Shown here: positions 11,983-24,676 of the stretch, piece after piece
Layout of the letters: the number at the start of each line of letters is the position of its first letter
Numbering within the stretch: position 1 is the first letter of the stretch
Assembly: GCA_002110485.1 (NCBI GenBank)
Contig: MOWL01000068.1
Coordinates: 1,240,001-1,304,000, forward strand
Reading direction: 5' to 3'
DNA: 64,000 nt
DNA from: Emergomyces orientalis
Taxonomy: Eukaryota > Ascomycota > Eurotiomycetes > Onygenales > Ajellomycetaceae
The notes under the pieces: model-generated
Told to the model about the DNA's origin: nothing
What the model saw: the letters and a program-made list of their open reading frames with translations, nothing else
Databases searched by the model: none
Program-made: the position numbers and the translations under genes

Positions 11983-12734
11983 CTAGTATTGCGGGCCTGA
12001 ATAATTGGCGTAGATTTGTGATTTTCGCAGATGAACGGGTGTTTGGCCCTTGGGAGTGTCGGGGATTTCTTTCTTTAGTCCCTATAAAAACACCAATAAC
12101 GTCAACCATCAATATCTGTCTTGTTTGTTTCTGTGGACTAATGCGGAATACGTACAAGTTTATCAAACACACAAGTATTTAGCGCATTCTCTGGCCTCCG
12201 ACATTGCCATAGGTGATGATTATTCTGTTCTAGACATTCGAAATGGGCCTTGAATTGTTCGAGGCAGTTTGCGTTGATGTCCTTGATGCTAAACCAAACA
12301 ATTTAGCAAATTGGTATTTATTTTTATTTTTCACCAAGACAGAAAAATCCTGCCAAATCGATTCGAAATACATACACACTTGCCGCGCAACGGGTGACCT
12401 TCCGACCTTCCTTTAAGCAGTCCAGCTCGCCCTTCCCGTTGGACTCCGTCTTGCACTTCATGTAATCGTCATTGAATGCCTTGCAGCGGTCGCCGATGAA
12501 ATACGCAGCGCTCATCAATGGGGCGGATGTGGCCCCGATCTCTTTGACCTTGGGGATATCATCGGGCATGGGGGTTGTGTCGATGAGCACATGTTGATTG
12601 AACCTATATGATAAAGAAAGAAAAGAAAGAAAAGAAATGGTTAGCCAGCTATTGGGACCAGTGGTAATTTGGTGGGTCGGGAGAAGGGGGGAGCCCAATT
12701 GAGAGGCTTACTGAGCTCCGCGGCTCCCAGACAT
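11983..12734 (-). CDS. NDUFA8: NADH:ubiquinone oxidoreductase subunit NDUFA8 (20.8 kDa)
   Basis: An accessory subunit of mitochondrial complex I of about 160 residues, located on the intermembrane-space side. Family members carry two CHCH (twin Cx9C) motifs oxidised by the Mia40 pathway. Exons on the minus strand are 12734-12712, 12603-12376, 12288-12156 and 12081-11983. The product begins MSGSRGAQFNQHVLIDTTPM, then IPKVKEIGATSAPLMSAAYF. Its cysteines fall in CKAFNDDYMKC and CLKEGRKVTRC, then, after the third exon, CLEQFKAHFEC and CRRPENALNTC, giving four Cx9C motifs. The C-terminus (GLKKEIPDTPKGQTPVHLRK) matches the family ending. Only the joined exons give all the cysteine pairs, which supports the model. 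There is no cleavable presequence, as usual for this import route. Confidence 0.93.
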
Positions 12735-13707
12735 GGTGGCGGACTATGTGCCGTGCACGATTGGAGCTTTTAAGAATGAATGCGGGAGGGATGGGAGGGA
12801 TTGGAGGTGGGATTCGGCGGGATTGAGCTTTGGGGATGTTTGCGATGTTCTTTTGGCGGTTGGAGAGAGGCCGGTGATGGGGGGATTAGGTAAGCTGGTG
12901 GTTGGCTGCGGCGGGCTATTAATACCCCGGCCCGAAGTATGGGATCAAAGCATTGGGATCGGTTTAAATTCAATATTCTATACGCAACGTTATTGGAGTC
13001 GGGATAAATGTCTACAGTTACCTATTTTTTCTTGTATATAAGGTCAAAATGGAAATGAAAAGTGAGTTCAATAGATTGTTGTTTCTATTGACTATTATTA
13101 TAGTCTCGAAATGCAGGTGAAAATATTGATCAGATGCAGTTATCCTGTTCGTGTTGGTTGATCAGAGTTTCTTCCCTGGCAACCTCTTTCTTTTCTATTC
13201 TTCGGGGGTCATCATGTCACTTCACACTGTTGGCCATTTAATATGCCAAAATGGCTATTCACTCAGCTACCTAAGGTAGTGATAGACGAGACACCCCTTT
13301 TGTCCTGCCTCAAGGACATCCCTGATCAAGAGATTGTATTCCTCTTCTTGTTGAGCACCCTCCTACAGAATTAGCCCATAACTGTGCGGATATTCCATGG
13401 GGTATTTTTTTTTTTTAAATTTTCCTCTTTTTACCTCTTTCCATTGTTTGACGTTGATTCATTGCAGTGTTGCTGCCATTTGGATTTGTCCATCGAGATT
13501 TCTACACTTCGAACAAGAGAATGGCGCAGTGAGATACTAACTCCCCTCTAACAGCTATACGCGCGTGCTAACGTAAAACCAGATACGAACTGCGGACTGC
13601 AAGAGGTAGGCGAAAGCATTCATGTCATGTGTTTTTGAATGAACCGCAACCGCATTTGCTGGGTTCCTTGGGCTCTGGCTGACTCCTTCTAAGAAGGGAG
13701 GTTGAAT
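12735..13707. promoter_or_regulatory. Divergent upstream region, NDUFA8 / gene at 13708
   Basis: About 970 bases between two divergent starts. The part next to NDUFA8 (12735-12900) is G-rich on the plus strand. A palindromic CTACCTAAGGTAG occurs near 13268-13280. No gene is supported here. Confidence 0.45.
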
Positions 13708-16016
13708 ATGGAGGACGAACAGACGAGGCCCCGTTCAACCAACCCTGTAAGCTATCAAAATATACGAAGTGCCTCGAACCAACGGGAGAAAATATATAAC
13801 GGTAAACGGACCAGGTTTTGTTAGAAAGTTAAGGATTCGCTGACCCACCTAGGAGCTGTGAACCAGCGAGGAGATTCCGTAACCCTAGCACGCAGAGGTG
13901 CAGGGGGCGCGATGCGTGGAGGTATAGGCACTCCTGTTTGGGTTCGAGGCCGTGGCGCCAATGGAACACCTCGAGGCAGCTTTGCGAATGCAAGAGGTTC
14001 GAATCAGAGGCAACACCAAAGCGGTCGGCTGATTGAAGATAAAGGTAGTCTCTATCCCAATGGTAGGTTGTCACCCATTGCACGAGAACCGGCAGTTATA
14101 CATTTTTACTAATTGTTTGCCGTGCACAAAGCTAGAAAGAAGGAGGATCATTTTGCCAAAATGTCGCGTTACGTCACTGCTAAGGAGATACGAAATGACT
14201 TTAACGAAAAGCGCCAGTTGATGATTGAGCAGTATAGGCAGAAACCCGATCCCTCAATCAGATTTCCAGAGACGGTATAATTTTATATTGACTATCCAAG
14301 GTGTCCAGAGGATTAACAGGCTAATGCACACTGTAGATGCTTTTCCTTTGGCCAGATGATGAACTCCCACTGGAGACGGCCCTTGGCAAAGACTTGGAAG
14401 CTCTGGATCCAATCCGTGCAGACTTTGGCTATCACATCTATCCGTATGACGAGTCTCCTGACCAGCAAAGATACATTCGAGTTGACGGTGATGACCATGG
14501 AAAAATTATCGAGATTGTCAAGCGACTTCGAGCGAAGTGGGCCAATCTCCTCGCTGAAACGAGTGTGAAGACCAAATTATATCTTGTTCAAGCCCCTCCC
14601 GTCAACATCTTGAAAGCAGAAGTAGGCTTAATGAAATGTCGCCTGCCTGGGAGCCAGAATATACAGGCAGCTCCTATACTTTGTGGAGCTGAATTGGACG
14701 ACACCGGGCTTGAAAAAAGAAATCTACTTCGTGAAAAGAACGGGATTCGTATGCATAGCGCTGTTGACCAGTCTCTCCATGGCGTGCGGTTTGTTGCAGG
14801 TCATGTTCGGATGCGTGTAAATTTCGGGAAATTTGTTCTTGAGAATTATCGGGTTCCTCCGCATTCGAAAAAGCGGTATTCTTTTGAGGAATTTCGATCT
14901 ATGCTACTTTATAGTGGAACGAAAGGCCGCCTTATTGCTGGGTACGTGCCCCTGGAAAACCATGTTTAGATGAGCTCAGATGCTAACCTAACATCTCGTC
15001 ACCTCAAGACTTGGGTTTAAACGCGTTGATGGTGACCTAATAACTCGATGCTCACGGGCTTCTGATCTTCTTGCACCGTTTGACCCACAGACAGAGTCAT
15101 TGGAACATAATAAACCCCTCTATGCGGTAAATATTGAATTCGAAGGCACTAATGATGCATTGCTTCGCTTGGAGGTTGAATTTGAATCATCTCGCTATCG
15201 ACCGGACCTTTTTGAAATATCACATCGACGTTGGCTAAAGCCTCAAGGGGATGACGGACTTGGATAAAAGCGACCGCCACTTCAAATTGGGGTCATCGAC
15301 TTCGAAAGGTGTGTCTCTTGAAATCATCACTTTGGCGTAGAGTTGTATGACCACTGATATCTAACAACCCGCGGAACAGATCTGACTGGCAGTTGGAAAT
15401 CAAGGCGCTGGATTTTCAAGGGCAATCTAACATTAAGCAGTCTCTCAAAAGCTTTGACCACTCAATCCAATTCAAGAGCGGCCCTACTGATGGGCTTCGT
15501 GGCACTGCAGTGCAGCGGGTGACGTTCTCAGGCCTTGCTTCTGTTTCTAGGATCACGGAGAAGTCAGCTCTCAGATATTGTCTCAAGGGTACTAAGTACA
15601 TCTTCGAGCTTGCGCGATACGATACATATCATCGTGCCATTCGTTCAGGTCCCCCCTACATCGGCGACTGCAGCAAAATGAACCCAGCTGCTGAAACAAC
15701 ATGGGGCGCCTCAATTTTCCACCAGGAATGGGATAACATGCTAGGCCAGAACGGTAGCTTCAGAGTTGGGGAAACCGCCGATTGGAATGCGAGCCTTGAC
15801 ACTTTTTTCCCTTGTTTGTCTGATGAAAACTCAACGGATGTTTATGCTGGGTTTCATCAGTTTCTCGATCTGGTCAACAAGGTTGCAAAGCTTCTGGCCC
15901 CAGAACCGAATAGCGAGGTTATTGATTGGGTTGAAACCGGTCCTCGCGCGAGCATCAAACCCACCACAACGGGGAATGCTCCGAAAAAGTCCTGGGCCCA
16001 AGTCGCTCGTTCGTGA
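13708..16016 (+). pseudogene. Conserved ascomycete protein with an in-frame TAA
   Basis: Exons 13708-13801, 13853-14044, 14132-14274, 14337-14941, 15009-15308 and 15380-16016 join in one frame over 657 codons, ending KKSWAQVARS. I do not recognise a named function; the layout recalls an ascomycete family listed in Pfam as DUF7905, from memory and unverified. The N-terminus is Gly/Arg-rich (RGAGGAMRGGIGTPVWVRGR), suggesting RNA association. The middle has WPDDELPLETALGKDLEAL and a KH-like stretch IRVDGDDHGKIIEIVKRLRA. The frame is broken once, by TAA at 15265-15267, between SHRRWLKPQGDDGLG and KRPPLQIGVIDFE. Coding-like sequence continues about 227 codons beyond. I found no GT-AG intron that removes this stop without deleting plausible protein. 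It could be a real nonsense allele, a base-call error, or a 430-residue truncated product. Confidence 0.6.
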
Positions 16017-16764
16017 ATTCATTTTTCAATAATTGCGAGCGGCCTAGGGAAATGGATGAGAGAGTGCATGATGCTTAGCTGTCCAGTACTTGATGTTCAA
16101 AAAACCTCCCTTTGTAACTGGTGAAACATCAGACTAACAACTTGAAGGAGTGGGGAATGGCACTTCCGCCTTGATGAATGGCATTTGGCTCTTCTTTTAT
16201 TCATTTACTTTGTTTGTAACCCTCCTCTTCAGTCATAAATTGTTGCCTAGCCAAGCAGGAATGCTTCGCCAAATCAAACCACTTTTATTTATTTTTATTT
16301 TTTACTTCTACCGTGCATGTCAATGAGGGGCATTTAAGGCCTAGATTGTGTTTTAGCTATCAATATTGTTTTGATTTCTGAAGGTTGGGTTTTATTCATG
16401 AGTAGAATAGAATCCCAGAGTAGTTTTACAAATGGTAGGATCTTGTTTTGCTTCCCAATTCTTATGCTGCATGCCTTGGTAAAATTTAGCTAACCTAAGA
16501 ACCCAAAGAAATCACCTCTCTCTCAGTTTTGTTTTTATGCGATCCTGTGGTATGTGGAAGAAAAGGCATAACCCAGTTCTGATACTCTCTAAATTGTAAA
16601 AGTGGAAATTGAAACCCCGGTTTGGAACTGGCTTGCCCATTGTGATGCACAACAGGATAATAATGAAAAAAATTATTATATGCGCGAAGTATGCTCTCCA
16701 ACCACATCGCATTTGATGGCCAACGAGGGGAGAAAATCAGATAAAACGGTCTACTATAGCAAAA
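16017..16764. other. Convergent intergenic
   Basis: Some 750 AT-rich bases between the ends of the gene at 13708 and prefoldin subunit 5. Only short unconserved open frames are present. Confidence 0.55.
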
Positions 16765-17661
16765 TTAGGCGTCACCGCCGCCTCCTGGGCCGGAAGGCCC
16801 TGCGGTAGCATCACTAAGAAGTTTCTGGCGGAGGACTGTTTGGGGGCTAGTTAGAAGCGGGTTACATATGAAAATATTGTGGTTCCGGGCGAGAAAAGGA
16901 ATGAATACGCACCGTCTTCGATTACCCGTAGGTTTTGGCTCTTTGCTTGTACGACCTTTTCCAACTCTCGGAGGTTCGCACCTAACTCGTCGACCTTGGC
17001 ATTGTAGAAGACGATTGCCTTCGAGGTCGTCTACATTTGAACAAACTGTTAATTTATTATACGATTGAACAGTAAGAGCTCGTCATGATCCGCACACAGC
17101 ATCATATCACAACATCAGGTAAAACGTAAGGGAGAATAAAATACTGAAAAACAAACCTTCTCAACGTAAAAACCCGTCCCAACGTCCACAATAACATTTT
17201 TCCTATCCGCTAATGTCCCTTTGACATACAGCGAGTTGGTCAACGGAACCAGAATCTCATCACTCTTCCCTGCGGTACCATCTCCACCGCTGCTCTTTTT
17301 GCTCCCGCTGGCGCCGGCGCCGCTAGGGGATACTACACCGTCATTTATCGAGCGGATGCAATCGCGGAATTTCGATTGTGCGTTTCGTAGCTTTGCGTGG
17401 GAGCTTGTGAGGTGTTCTAGCTCTGAGCTTAGGCGGGATTGGAGGGCGCGGAGTTGTGGGGCGGAGAGTGTTGCGAGGTCGACTGTAGAGGTTTTGGTTT
17501 TTCGAGTTAGTTGGTTATAATTTGATAATGAGTAAGGGCTTGCTTTTATATTCTCTTCTAGAGGGAAAACGGGGGTAAATTGGGTATTGGGAGAGGGACG
17601 AACTTGTTCCAGGAGGGGCTTCACTAGACTCTTGCTGTGCGGACGAGGGTTGTGAGGACAT
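16765..17661 (-). CDS. GIM5: Prefoldin subunit 5
   Basis: An alpha-class subunit of the hexameric prefoldin co-chaperone, which hands unfolded actin and tubulin to the CCT chaperonin in the cytosol. The product has about 183 residues. Minus-strand exons are 17661-17625, 17482-17157, 17030-16913 and 16835-16765. The start gives MSSQPSSAQQESIDLATLSA; the N-terminal helix is LQSRLSSELEHLTSSHAKLR. The beta hairpins contain ILVPLTNSLYVKGTL and VDVGTGFYVEK, hallmark prefoldin-alpha sequences. The C-terminal helix is FYNAKVDELGANLRELEKVV, ending in a Gly-rich tail. A Ser/Gly-rich insert (SGAGASGSKKSSGGDG) lies between helix and hairpin. The first splice (donor GTGAAG, branch-like CTAAC before the acceptor) was chosen because it leads directly into the DLATL motif; the alternative upstream frame runs into a stop. 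Confidence 0.9.
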
Positions 17662-18155
17662 TGTCCCCACTTGCTTTTGTAGAGGAATAGAGGAGAAACA
17701 GGGGCCAAATGGCAAATATAGTCAATTAATTGATTTGGCGGTATATGGTGCTTGGGTATGGGCGGAGGAAGATTATTATTTTGTTGTTATGTTGAAGTTT
17801 GTGGAGGGATGGCGTTGACATCACGAACAACGAATGTTTTTGGTGGTGGAGGTAGTCGCCATAAAAAATATGTGGAGGAAAAATCAGAAGCACGACAATA
17901 TTTACACGCACGAACTGAGGGTTGCCTGTGATTTTCTTACTATATTATTATTGAATCATTTCATAGGAAAAAATGTGCAAATGTAGAAGTTCGTGTTAGG
18001 TGAAGAGAAGAAACCTATGATATAATTGGCATATAAATACATGATACATGTACGTGTCTGTTCCTCTCTTTATGAAAACACAACTGTATCCAAAACTCTG
18101 GTATAATACATTCTAAGTAGAAATCACAAGGAAACATGAATATAATCCACCTCTT
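17662..18155. other. Intergenic, tandem minus-strand genes
   Basis: About 490 AT-rich bases holding the 5' flank of prefoldin subunit 5 and the 3' flank of ProRS. Nothing else is recognised. Confidence 0.5.
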
Positions 18156-20425
18156 CTAGAGTCTATCAAGTAGCGATTTAGTGAATGGGTACAACTCTTG
18201 TAGCGATACCGTTTCCCGGAGATTGTTTAGCCGTCGACATTGAACTTCCAGTCTGTTCTCCTTCTTCCACGATTTACCGACGACAATTATTACAGGATAC
18301 CCAATTAAATCGGCATCTCTGAGCTTCCAGGCAAAGTTTTTGTCTCTATCGTCAACGATCGCATCGATGGAGCCGGATTGTCTTTCATTGATAGCGTCAT
18401 AAACTTTTTCAGCTCCCTCCTCCAGTCCTTTATCTGGGACGATTATAGCCTCGAACGGGGCAATTGCCCTCGGCCAGTTGAGTCCTTTGGTGTCGGCCAG
18501 GGTGCCTGCAACAGCGGAAATCATCCGTGAAACACCAACGCCGTGACATCCCATTTCAAGAGGTACCGAAACAGTATTCTTTGGCTCAGCCAAAGGTGCA
18601 ATTTCCGTTTTCAGGCCATCATTTAGTAATATTGAAGGTACAGCCACAGAAGCGTTGAGCACTTCGCTATACCGAGTTCCGAGATGGAATGTGTGTGCAA
18701 GCTCAATAGCAGTGTGGGTCTGCACCGCGTGTTCACCGCATTTGGAACATCGGTCTCCAGCCACAGCACTGATGCAGTCGAGTTTTGCATCGGTGCCTGG
18801 GTAGTGATGTAAGGATGAGTATCGTACATTCAGTTGTCCCAAAGCCTCCTTGCTCTGCCCAGCAGGGAGAGGAGGGCGATCGTAAGGACGTACGCGACAG
18901 TCATAAATATCCAAAATGGTAGGATAATTAGGCGGAGCCGCAGATGCTTGTTTGCTTTCATTGACTATGGCTTGCCATTTTGCCAACGGACTGGTCACGC
19001 TTGTATCAAGATCCACTCCTGCTGAGCGAGCAATCACTCTTACAGCATGGGAGTTGATCTGGCGCTCCACTGGGTCGGATTGGCTCTCCTGTATCAGATA
19101 CTTCGGATAGAACACCCTTACCAGAGTATGTCCATCCTTTGAGATACTCATCCACATGTCGGTTGAGATCGCTGGGCTTTGCTGTTCTCCTAAGCCGGCA
19201 GATCCTTTATCTAGAATCGAATCTGTAGACGGTTTAATATGGTCTTGATAAGTTTTCCCATCCGAAAGCTCTTCATTGTGTACATGGAGGCATTTAGAAC
19301 AGCTAACAATGGTGTCCTCTCCTTTTGGGTTTGGAAGGTGAAATTCATGACTTAAATTTCCTCCCATGTTGCCGGAGTCTGCAGCAGCGATGATGTAAGG
19401 TACCTTAAGCTCATTGAAGAGCCGTACGTAGGCCTCTTTGACGGCGTTGTAGGTTTTTATTGCCGCCCCGGTACTGTAATCGAAAGTATAAAGATCTTTC
19501 ATGATGAACTCTCTGCCTCGGAGTAATCCCTGTCGCGGCCTTGGTTCATCCCGATACTTCCTACCTATAAATTGAATAAATACGAGTTAGCAGCAGGTGA
19601 TAATCTGACATTGAGTAAAGAAACTCACTGATTTGGTACAATCGTAATGGAAGGTCCCTGTAAGAGTGAACAATGCCTGCTACAAGCGAAGTAATTTCTT
19701 CCTCGTGGGTTGGAGCAAGAAGAAACCGGGTCTCTTTTCGGTCGTGAAATTTAAAAAACTAACGCTCAATTTTCTCAGTCAAAATATCAAGAAATGATTT
19801 TGGCAATTGCACAATACCTCTGAATCTTTTTTCAGTCTTCCAGATTTTTCCCATAAGGCTTGGGACGATATAGAGGATAAAGATAACTTCGATGCTCCTT
19901 TTCAAAACTGTAAATATATGAACTGTCAATCCTTGGACAAATTGGAGATCTCACCAAGCGAATGCATGTGTTTATCAATCAGACGTTCAAGTTTCTCCTG
20001 CACCCGAAGTCCAAGCGGGAGCATATGAAATACCCCTGAATAAGCCTATAAAAGGGCTGAGTGAAAGAAGCTCGCAGCCCAGGGCTTTGAATCTCACCTG
20101 ACGGAGAAAACCACCCTGAATCAACAAATCATTTACATCTGCAAAAGAGATGATCAGTCCAGGTCCCCTCAATCATCAAGAGGAAGCAGAACCATACCAT
20201 GAGTCCCAGACTTGTTGGAAATTCCTCCTGTTGGAGCCCAGAAGTCCGAAAGTCTACTTCTGCCATCATTCTATATACCAGTTAGACTGATGACTAAAAT
20301 TTTCAGGCGCAATGAATGTTTTGCGATCGACATACGTGAAATCTACATCGGTGAAATTGGGAAGGATAGGCTAAAATAGGAGACCGACGGAGGTGGCCGA
20401 CTCTTGGAAATAATGGAGTGTTCAT
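18156..20425 (-). CDS. AIM10: Prolyl-tRNA synthetase, mitochondrial
   Basis: A class II aminoacyl-tRNA synthetase of about 637 residues that charges mitochondrial tRNA-Pro. Minus-strand exons are 20425-20336, 20270-20198, 20138-20098, 20045-19955, 19897-19818, 19758-19629 and 19564-18156; all phases agree. The first exon encodes an Arg-rich, acid-free leader (MNTPLFPRVGHLRRSPILAY), a good mitochondrial presequence. Motif 1 is GVFHMLPLGLRVQEKLERLI. Motif 2 spans APTHEEEITSLV and LLRGREFIMKDLYTFD, the Pro and ATP site. Motif 3 is EMGCHGVGVSRMISAVAG. The anticodon-binding domain follows from about APFEAIIVPDKGLEEGAEKV. It is bacterial-type, with an editing-like insertion domain that is not obviously complete. 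It is divergent from MAK21, start codons 300 bases apart. Confidence 0.93.
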
Positions 20426-20725
20426 AGAAACTGGATGTAAAAAGGGGCTCAGTTAAAGATTCATCATGCGAGCATAAAAAAAAGAACTGCAGAAGCGAAC
20501 GACCGAAATATAAACCAAATATTCTCTCTGGTCGAGAGCTCTCTCGGGGGGCGCCCTGTCTTGGAGTAGAAATTTGGATGGTCCGTGCTTTGCGGGCCGG
20601 ATTTCGGAAAAACCCTTTCCGAGCCAGCACCTGGTTTATCAAAAAAATAATTTTTAGTTTTGGAGAAACGAGAGAAAGTGAGGTTATAACCGAATTCTGT
20701 GCGCTATTCAGCCACAGTATATACA
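20426..20725. promoter_or_regulatory. Compact divergent promoter, ProRS / MAK21
   Basis: Only 300 bases separate the start codons of two translation and ribosome genes, so both promoters must overlap here. Inverted GAGAGCTCTC (20535-20544) is a perfect palindrome within the region. Confidence 0.5.
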
Positions 20726-23700
20726 ATGGGGAAATCGAAAACAAAAGGCAGACGCTCCTCCGCAAATGAAGTTCCAATTACAGTTGCGGAAAAGTCTGCC
20801 AACCCTCCTGCCCCCAATGCCGATTCGCTTCCCGACCTCTCTGCGGGCGTCCTGGCCAACCTGACGAAGCGCATTGAACAAGGTTTACAGAATCAGAAAT
20901 CCCAGCCACAGAAGGAGAAAAAGGTGGCTGCGAGTGAGCTGAGGAAGAAAAAAGATGCGCGCCCGCAGCCAGAACCCAAGCCCGACAACAAAAAAGGGAG
21001 GAAAAGGGACAGGAACGGGGAGGTTATAGCTCCCCATGGAGGGGCAATAGAAAAATCAGTGTCCAAGCCTGACGAAAGAGAAGGCCCGGGAACCCAACTG
21101 GAAAATGAGATATACGCGATTGGGGGAAGTAAAGAGGATTACGACCTCCTTGCTGGCGTCGACTCGGACTCGGAGAGGGAAGTCTATGAGGATAGTCCGA
21201 GAAAGCAAAGTGGGAAAGCGGTTAATGAAAATACTCTGCGCAATGATATAGAAAAAATGTTGAAGGGGGGGAATCCATCTACAGCGTCAAAGACTGCAAG
21301 TAAAAAGGTTGCCGTTGCGGATACCGCTCCCCGTGGCCCTAAGGCGCCAAAGGAAAATAAACCAACAAAGGAAATCAAGCCGTCAAAGGAAACCCCAAAG
21401 CAAAATACCCCGCAGAAGCCGAACCTGAACCAGGAGGAAGTCGCCGGCTTGAAAAAGTTGACACAGCAGCAAAGTTCACGATCATCCAATCTAGTTAGTT
21501 TTTATTGCGTTTGCACCTTCAATCTGGCTCAAACTAACTTGAACTTCTAGGCTATCGACCCTCGACCTGATTGGTACTCAATACCATTACCTGAAATTCC
21601 ATTAGAAGCGAAAAAGAGTAGCGGCATTGCCCGACACATCCTAGACCGTATTCGAGATTATGCTACATCGTTACTTGAATTGGAAAACCAAACCTTTGCA
21701 GCGTCACAGCAATCCTCCTCATTCCACAAATTCTATTCTACGATCGTTTCTTCCGGAACTTTGAGTGATAAAGTATCGGCTTTAACACTAGCGGTGCAAG
21801 AGTCACCCCTACACAATGTAAAGGCACTGGAGAACCTTATTGGACTTGCTAAAAAGCGAAGCCGAGCGCAAGCTGTTGAGGTTCTCAGATCCTTGAAAGA
21901 TCTATTTGCTCAAGGCACCCTCCTTCCTAGCGATCGCAGACTAAAATCATTAGCCAATCAACCGGCACTGCTCGCTGTCTTCGAAGGTATACCCGGTAAC
22001 TGGACGTCATCAAACCCCTTACCCAAGGGCTTGGACCAGAGCCACCTCATTGTTTGGGCCTTCGAGGACTTTCTGAAGGAGCAATACTTCGAGGTATTGA
22101 AAATCCTCGAAATTTGGTGTAATGATGAAATCGAATTTTCTCGGTCCAAGGCAGTAAGCTACGTCTACGAGCTTCTGAAAGAGAAGTCGGAGCAAGAGTC
22201 CAATTTGTTACGCCTCCTGGTCAATAAACTTGGGGATCCAAACAAAAAGATAGCTTCGCGAGCGTCTTATCTTCTACTTCAACTCGAACAAGCCCATCCG
22301 TTAATGAAACCAACCATAATTTCAGCGGTCGAATCCGACATACTCTTTCGCCCAGGGCAAAGCCAGCACGCGAAGTATTATGCAATTATCACCCTTAACC
22401 AGACGGTCTTGAGAAGCGGCGAAGAGAATGTTGCGACGAAGCTCCTCGATGTCTATTTCGGTCTTTTCGTTACCCTACTGAAGCCTGCTAAGAATTCCGG
22501 TCACTCTGAGCATAACCTTGGGAAACAAGATCCAAAATCTAAAAAGCGACACGGTGGCGCCGCAGTTCAAAAAGGCCAGGCTCAAGAAACTGAGTTGCGC
22601 GAGAAATTGACTGCTGCCGTTTTGACGGGCGTCAATCGAGCTTATCCGTTTACCAGTTCTGATGTAGAAAAGTAAGTTTATCCACGATCCGCCTAATTAT
22701 AACGTTTTCCTAACACCCCACTTTTTTTGGTCACATAGGCTATCAAAACATATTGACACTTTATTCCGTATCACGCATTCCTCTAATTTCAACACCAGCA
22801 TACAGGCTTTGATGCTTATCCAGCAACTATCATCTTCTCACCAAGTGTCATCAGACCGTTTCTATCGAACACTTTATGAGTCTCTGCTCGACCCCCGGAT
22901 ATCCACTTCCTCGAAACAGTCATTGTACCTAAATCTCTTATATAAATCTCTAAAGGCTGACTTGAACGTCAAGAGAGTCAAGGCTTTCGTAAAACGGCTT
23001 GTTCAAATCCTATCACTGCATCACCCATCTTTCATTTGTGGGGTATTCTATTTGATAAGGGAACTGGAAGGGGCTTTTCCAAATCTATCTGCACTCGTGG
23101 ACGAACCTGAGAACATCGAAGACGACGATGAGGAAGTTTTCAGAGATGTCCCCGAGGATGGAGAGCAGGCCGCGGAGCAGGCATCGGAGCAGGTAGAGAA
23201 GAAAGTTGAAAATCGATATGACCCTCGTAAAAGAGACCCCGAGCACAGCAACGCTGATAGAAGCTGTCTCTGGGAACTAGTAAGTAATGCGAATTTTCTG
23301 TCTGAAATTCCTTGACGGTTGTCGCTAATAATAATATAGCTTCCTTATGTTGCTCATTTCCACCCCTCCGTTTCCGTCAACGCTTCCCATTTACTGCACC
23401 ACGAACCTATGTCTGGCAAACCCGACCTTTCTATTCACACTCTCACACATTTCTTAGACCGATTCGTCTACCGCAATCCCAAGGCGGCCCCCAGTATGCG
23501 CGGGGCTTCCATCATGCAGCCGCTCGCCGGAGGCGAAAGTAAGGGATTACTGATCACATCTGGAGGAATGGCTAAGGGCCAGGAACCAGTGAACAGGGAA
23601 GCATTCTGGAAAAGGGAAAGCGATGAAGTTGCTGCTGAAGATGTATTTTTCCATGAGTACTTCAACCGCATGGACAAGGATAACCTGCGCAAACAGAAGT

Positions 23701-24266
23701 CGAAGAAGAAGTCTGGTGCCCGAGATAAGGATGGAGATGAAAATGATGCTGAGTCGGAGATTTGGAAGGCTCTTGTTCATTCTCGACCCGAACTTGAAGG
23801 CGAGGGTGAGAGTGAGGATGATATCGATGTTGACGATCTGGCGTCTGCTATGGGTGATGAGGATGAGGATGATCTTGATGATTTTGACATGGATGGTATG
23901 GAAAGTGGTGACGATGATGGCGACGATGAAGGTGTCATTTTCAACGATGAAAGTGATGAGGGAGGAGTTGAGGCCGAGCAAGAGGAAAGGGCTACGGCCC
24001 AGGACAGCGACGGTTTCGAAGGCTTTGGGGACGAGGATGCATTCGAGATGGACGTCTCAGATGAAGACGCATTCCGCGACAGCGATGAAGATGTGCCTTC
24101 TGATCTGGACAACGGGGTTGAAGAGCTTCTCGCCGAATCTTCGGGCAAAGGAGACAAATCTACAAATAGACAGAAGAGGAGGAAGCTCAAACACTTGCCG
24201 GTTTTCGCGTCTGTGGATGATTACGCTGCTCTGTTGGCGGATGATGACCCGGATGATGGCATGTGA
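20726..24266 (+). CDS. MAK21: Ribosome biogenesis factor Mak21/Noc1
   Basis: A nucleolar 60S-assembly factor of about 1118 residues, of the CBF/Mak21 family; in yeast it works with Noc2 on 90S and pre-60S particles. Exons are 20726-21493, 21551-22671, 22739-23279 and 23340-24266, all in phase. The N-terminus is basic and Lys-rich. The central part (SIPLPEIPLEAKKSSGIARH onward) is an alpha-solenoid. The CBF/Mak21 domain shows LYLNLLYKSLKADLNVKRVK, HPSFICGVFYLIRELEGAFP and YDPRKRDPEHSNADRSCLWE, the conserved core. After it comes MSGKPDLSIHTLTHFLDRFV, then a long acidic tail (from about 23800), and the end is again basic (KSTNRQKRRKLKHLPVFASV). The acidic tail produces strong antisense Ser-rich open frames, which are not genes. 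The identification is firm. Confidence 0.95.
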
Positions 24267-24676
24267 TTTTTTGTTTTTTATTTTTCCTGTTGTGTTTGGG
24301 TGTGCTATGCTTGTTGGTGGTTGGTATGTTTTGATAGATAGACCCAATAAAATTGAAACTACTTCTATGAATTTGCATTACGGTTTAATATATCGTTAGC
24401 AACGTAATCCAATTGTTGAAGAAATTATATTTAAATATATTGTTAGTGATTGGGGTTGAACTCCCGAATTATTATTGAATTTCCTGTTTGCGATATAAAG
24501 CCCCATTTTTGTGAATTAGCCAACTTAGATGCCCATTAATCATTATCGTCTTTCAACAAAACTGGAAAAGACTGTAAATGAAGCTGCTGTAGCTCCTCCA
24601 GGAATCATGTCCATCATAACAAACCTAAAATGGCAATTAAAAATTTGGAAAAGTACAAAACCTACATAGGATCGAG
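24267..24676. other. Convergent intergenic
   Basis: About 410 AT-rich bases between the 3' ends of MAK21 and the LanC-like gene. No gene or structure is seen. Confidence 0.55.

Noticed and set aside
15265..15267. Programmed stop-codon readthrough
   Set aside because: The codon is TAA followed by AAG; the known fungal readthrough context is TGA-CTA. No supporting structure was seen.
15127..15270. A 144-base in-frame intron (donor GTAAAT) that would remove the TAA
   Set aside because: It would also delete 47 codons with strongly protein-like sequence (VNIEFEGTNDALLRLEVEFE), and the acceptor AAAAG is poor. Not fully excluded without RNA data.
23547..24347. Long antisense Ser-rich and Met/Arg-rich frames opposite the MAK21 acidic tail
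   Set aside because: They are shadows of the GA-rich Asp/Glu coding tract, with no start context or domain.
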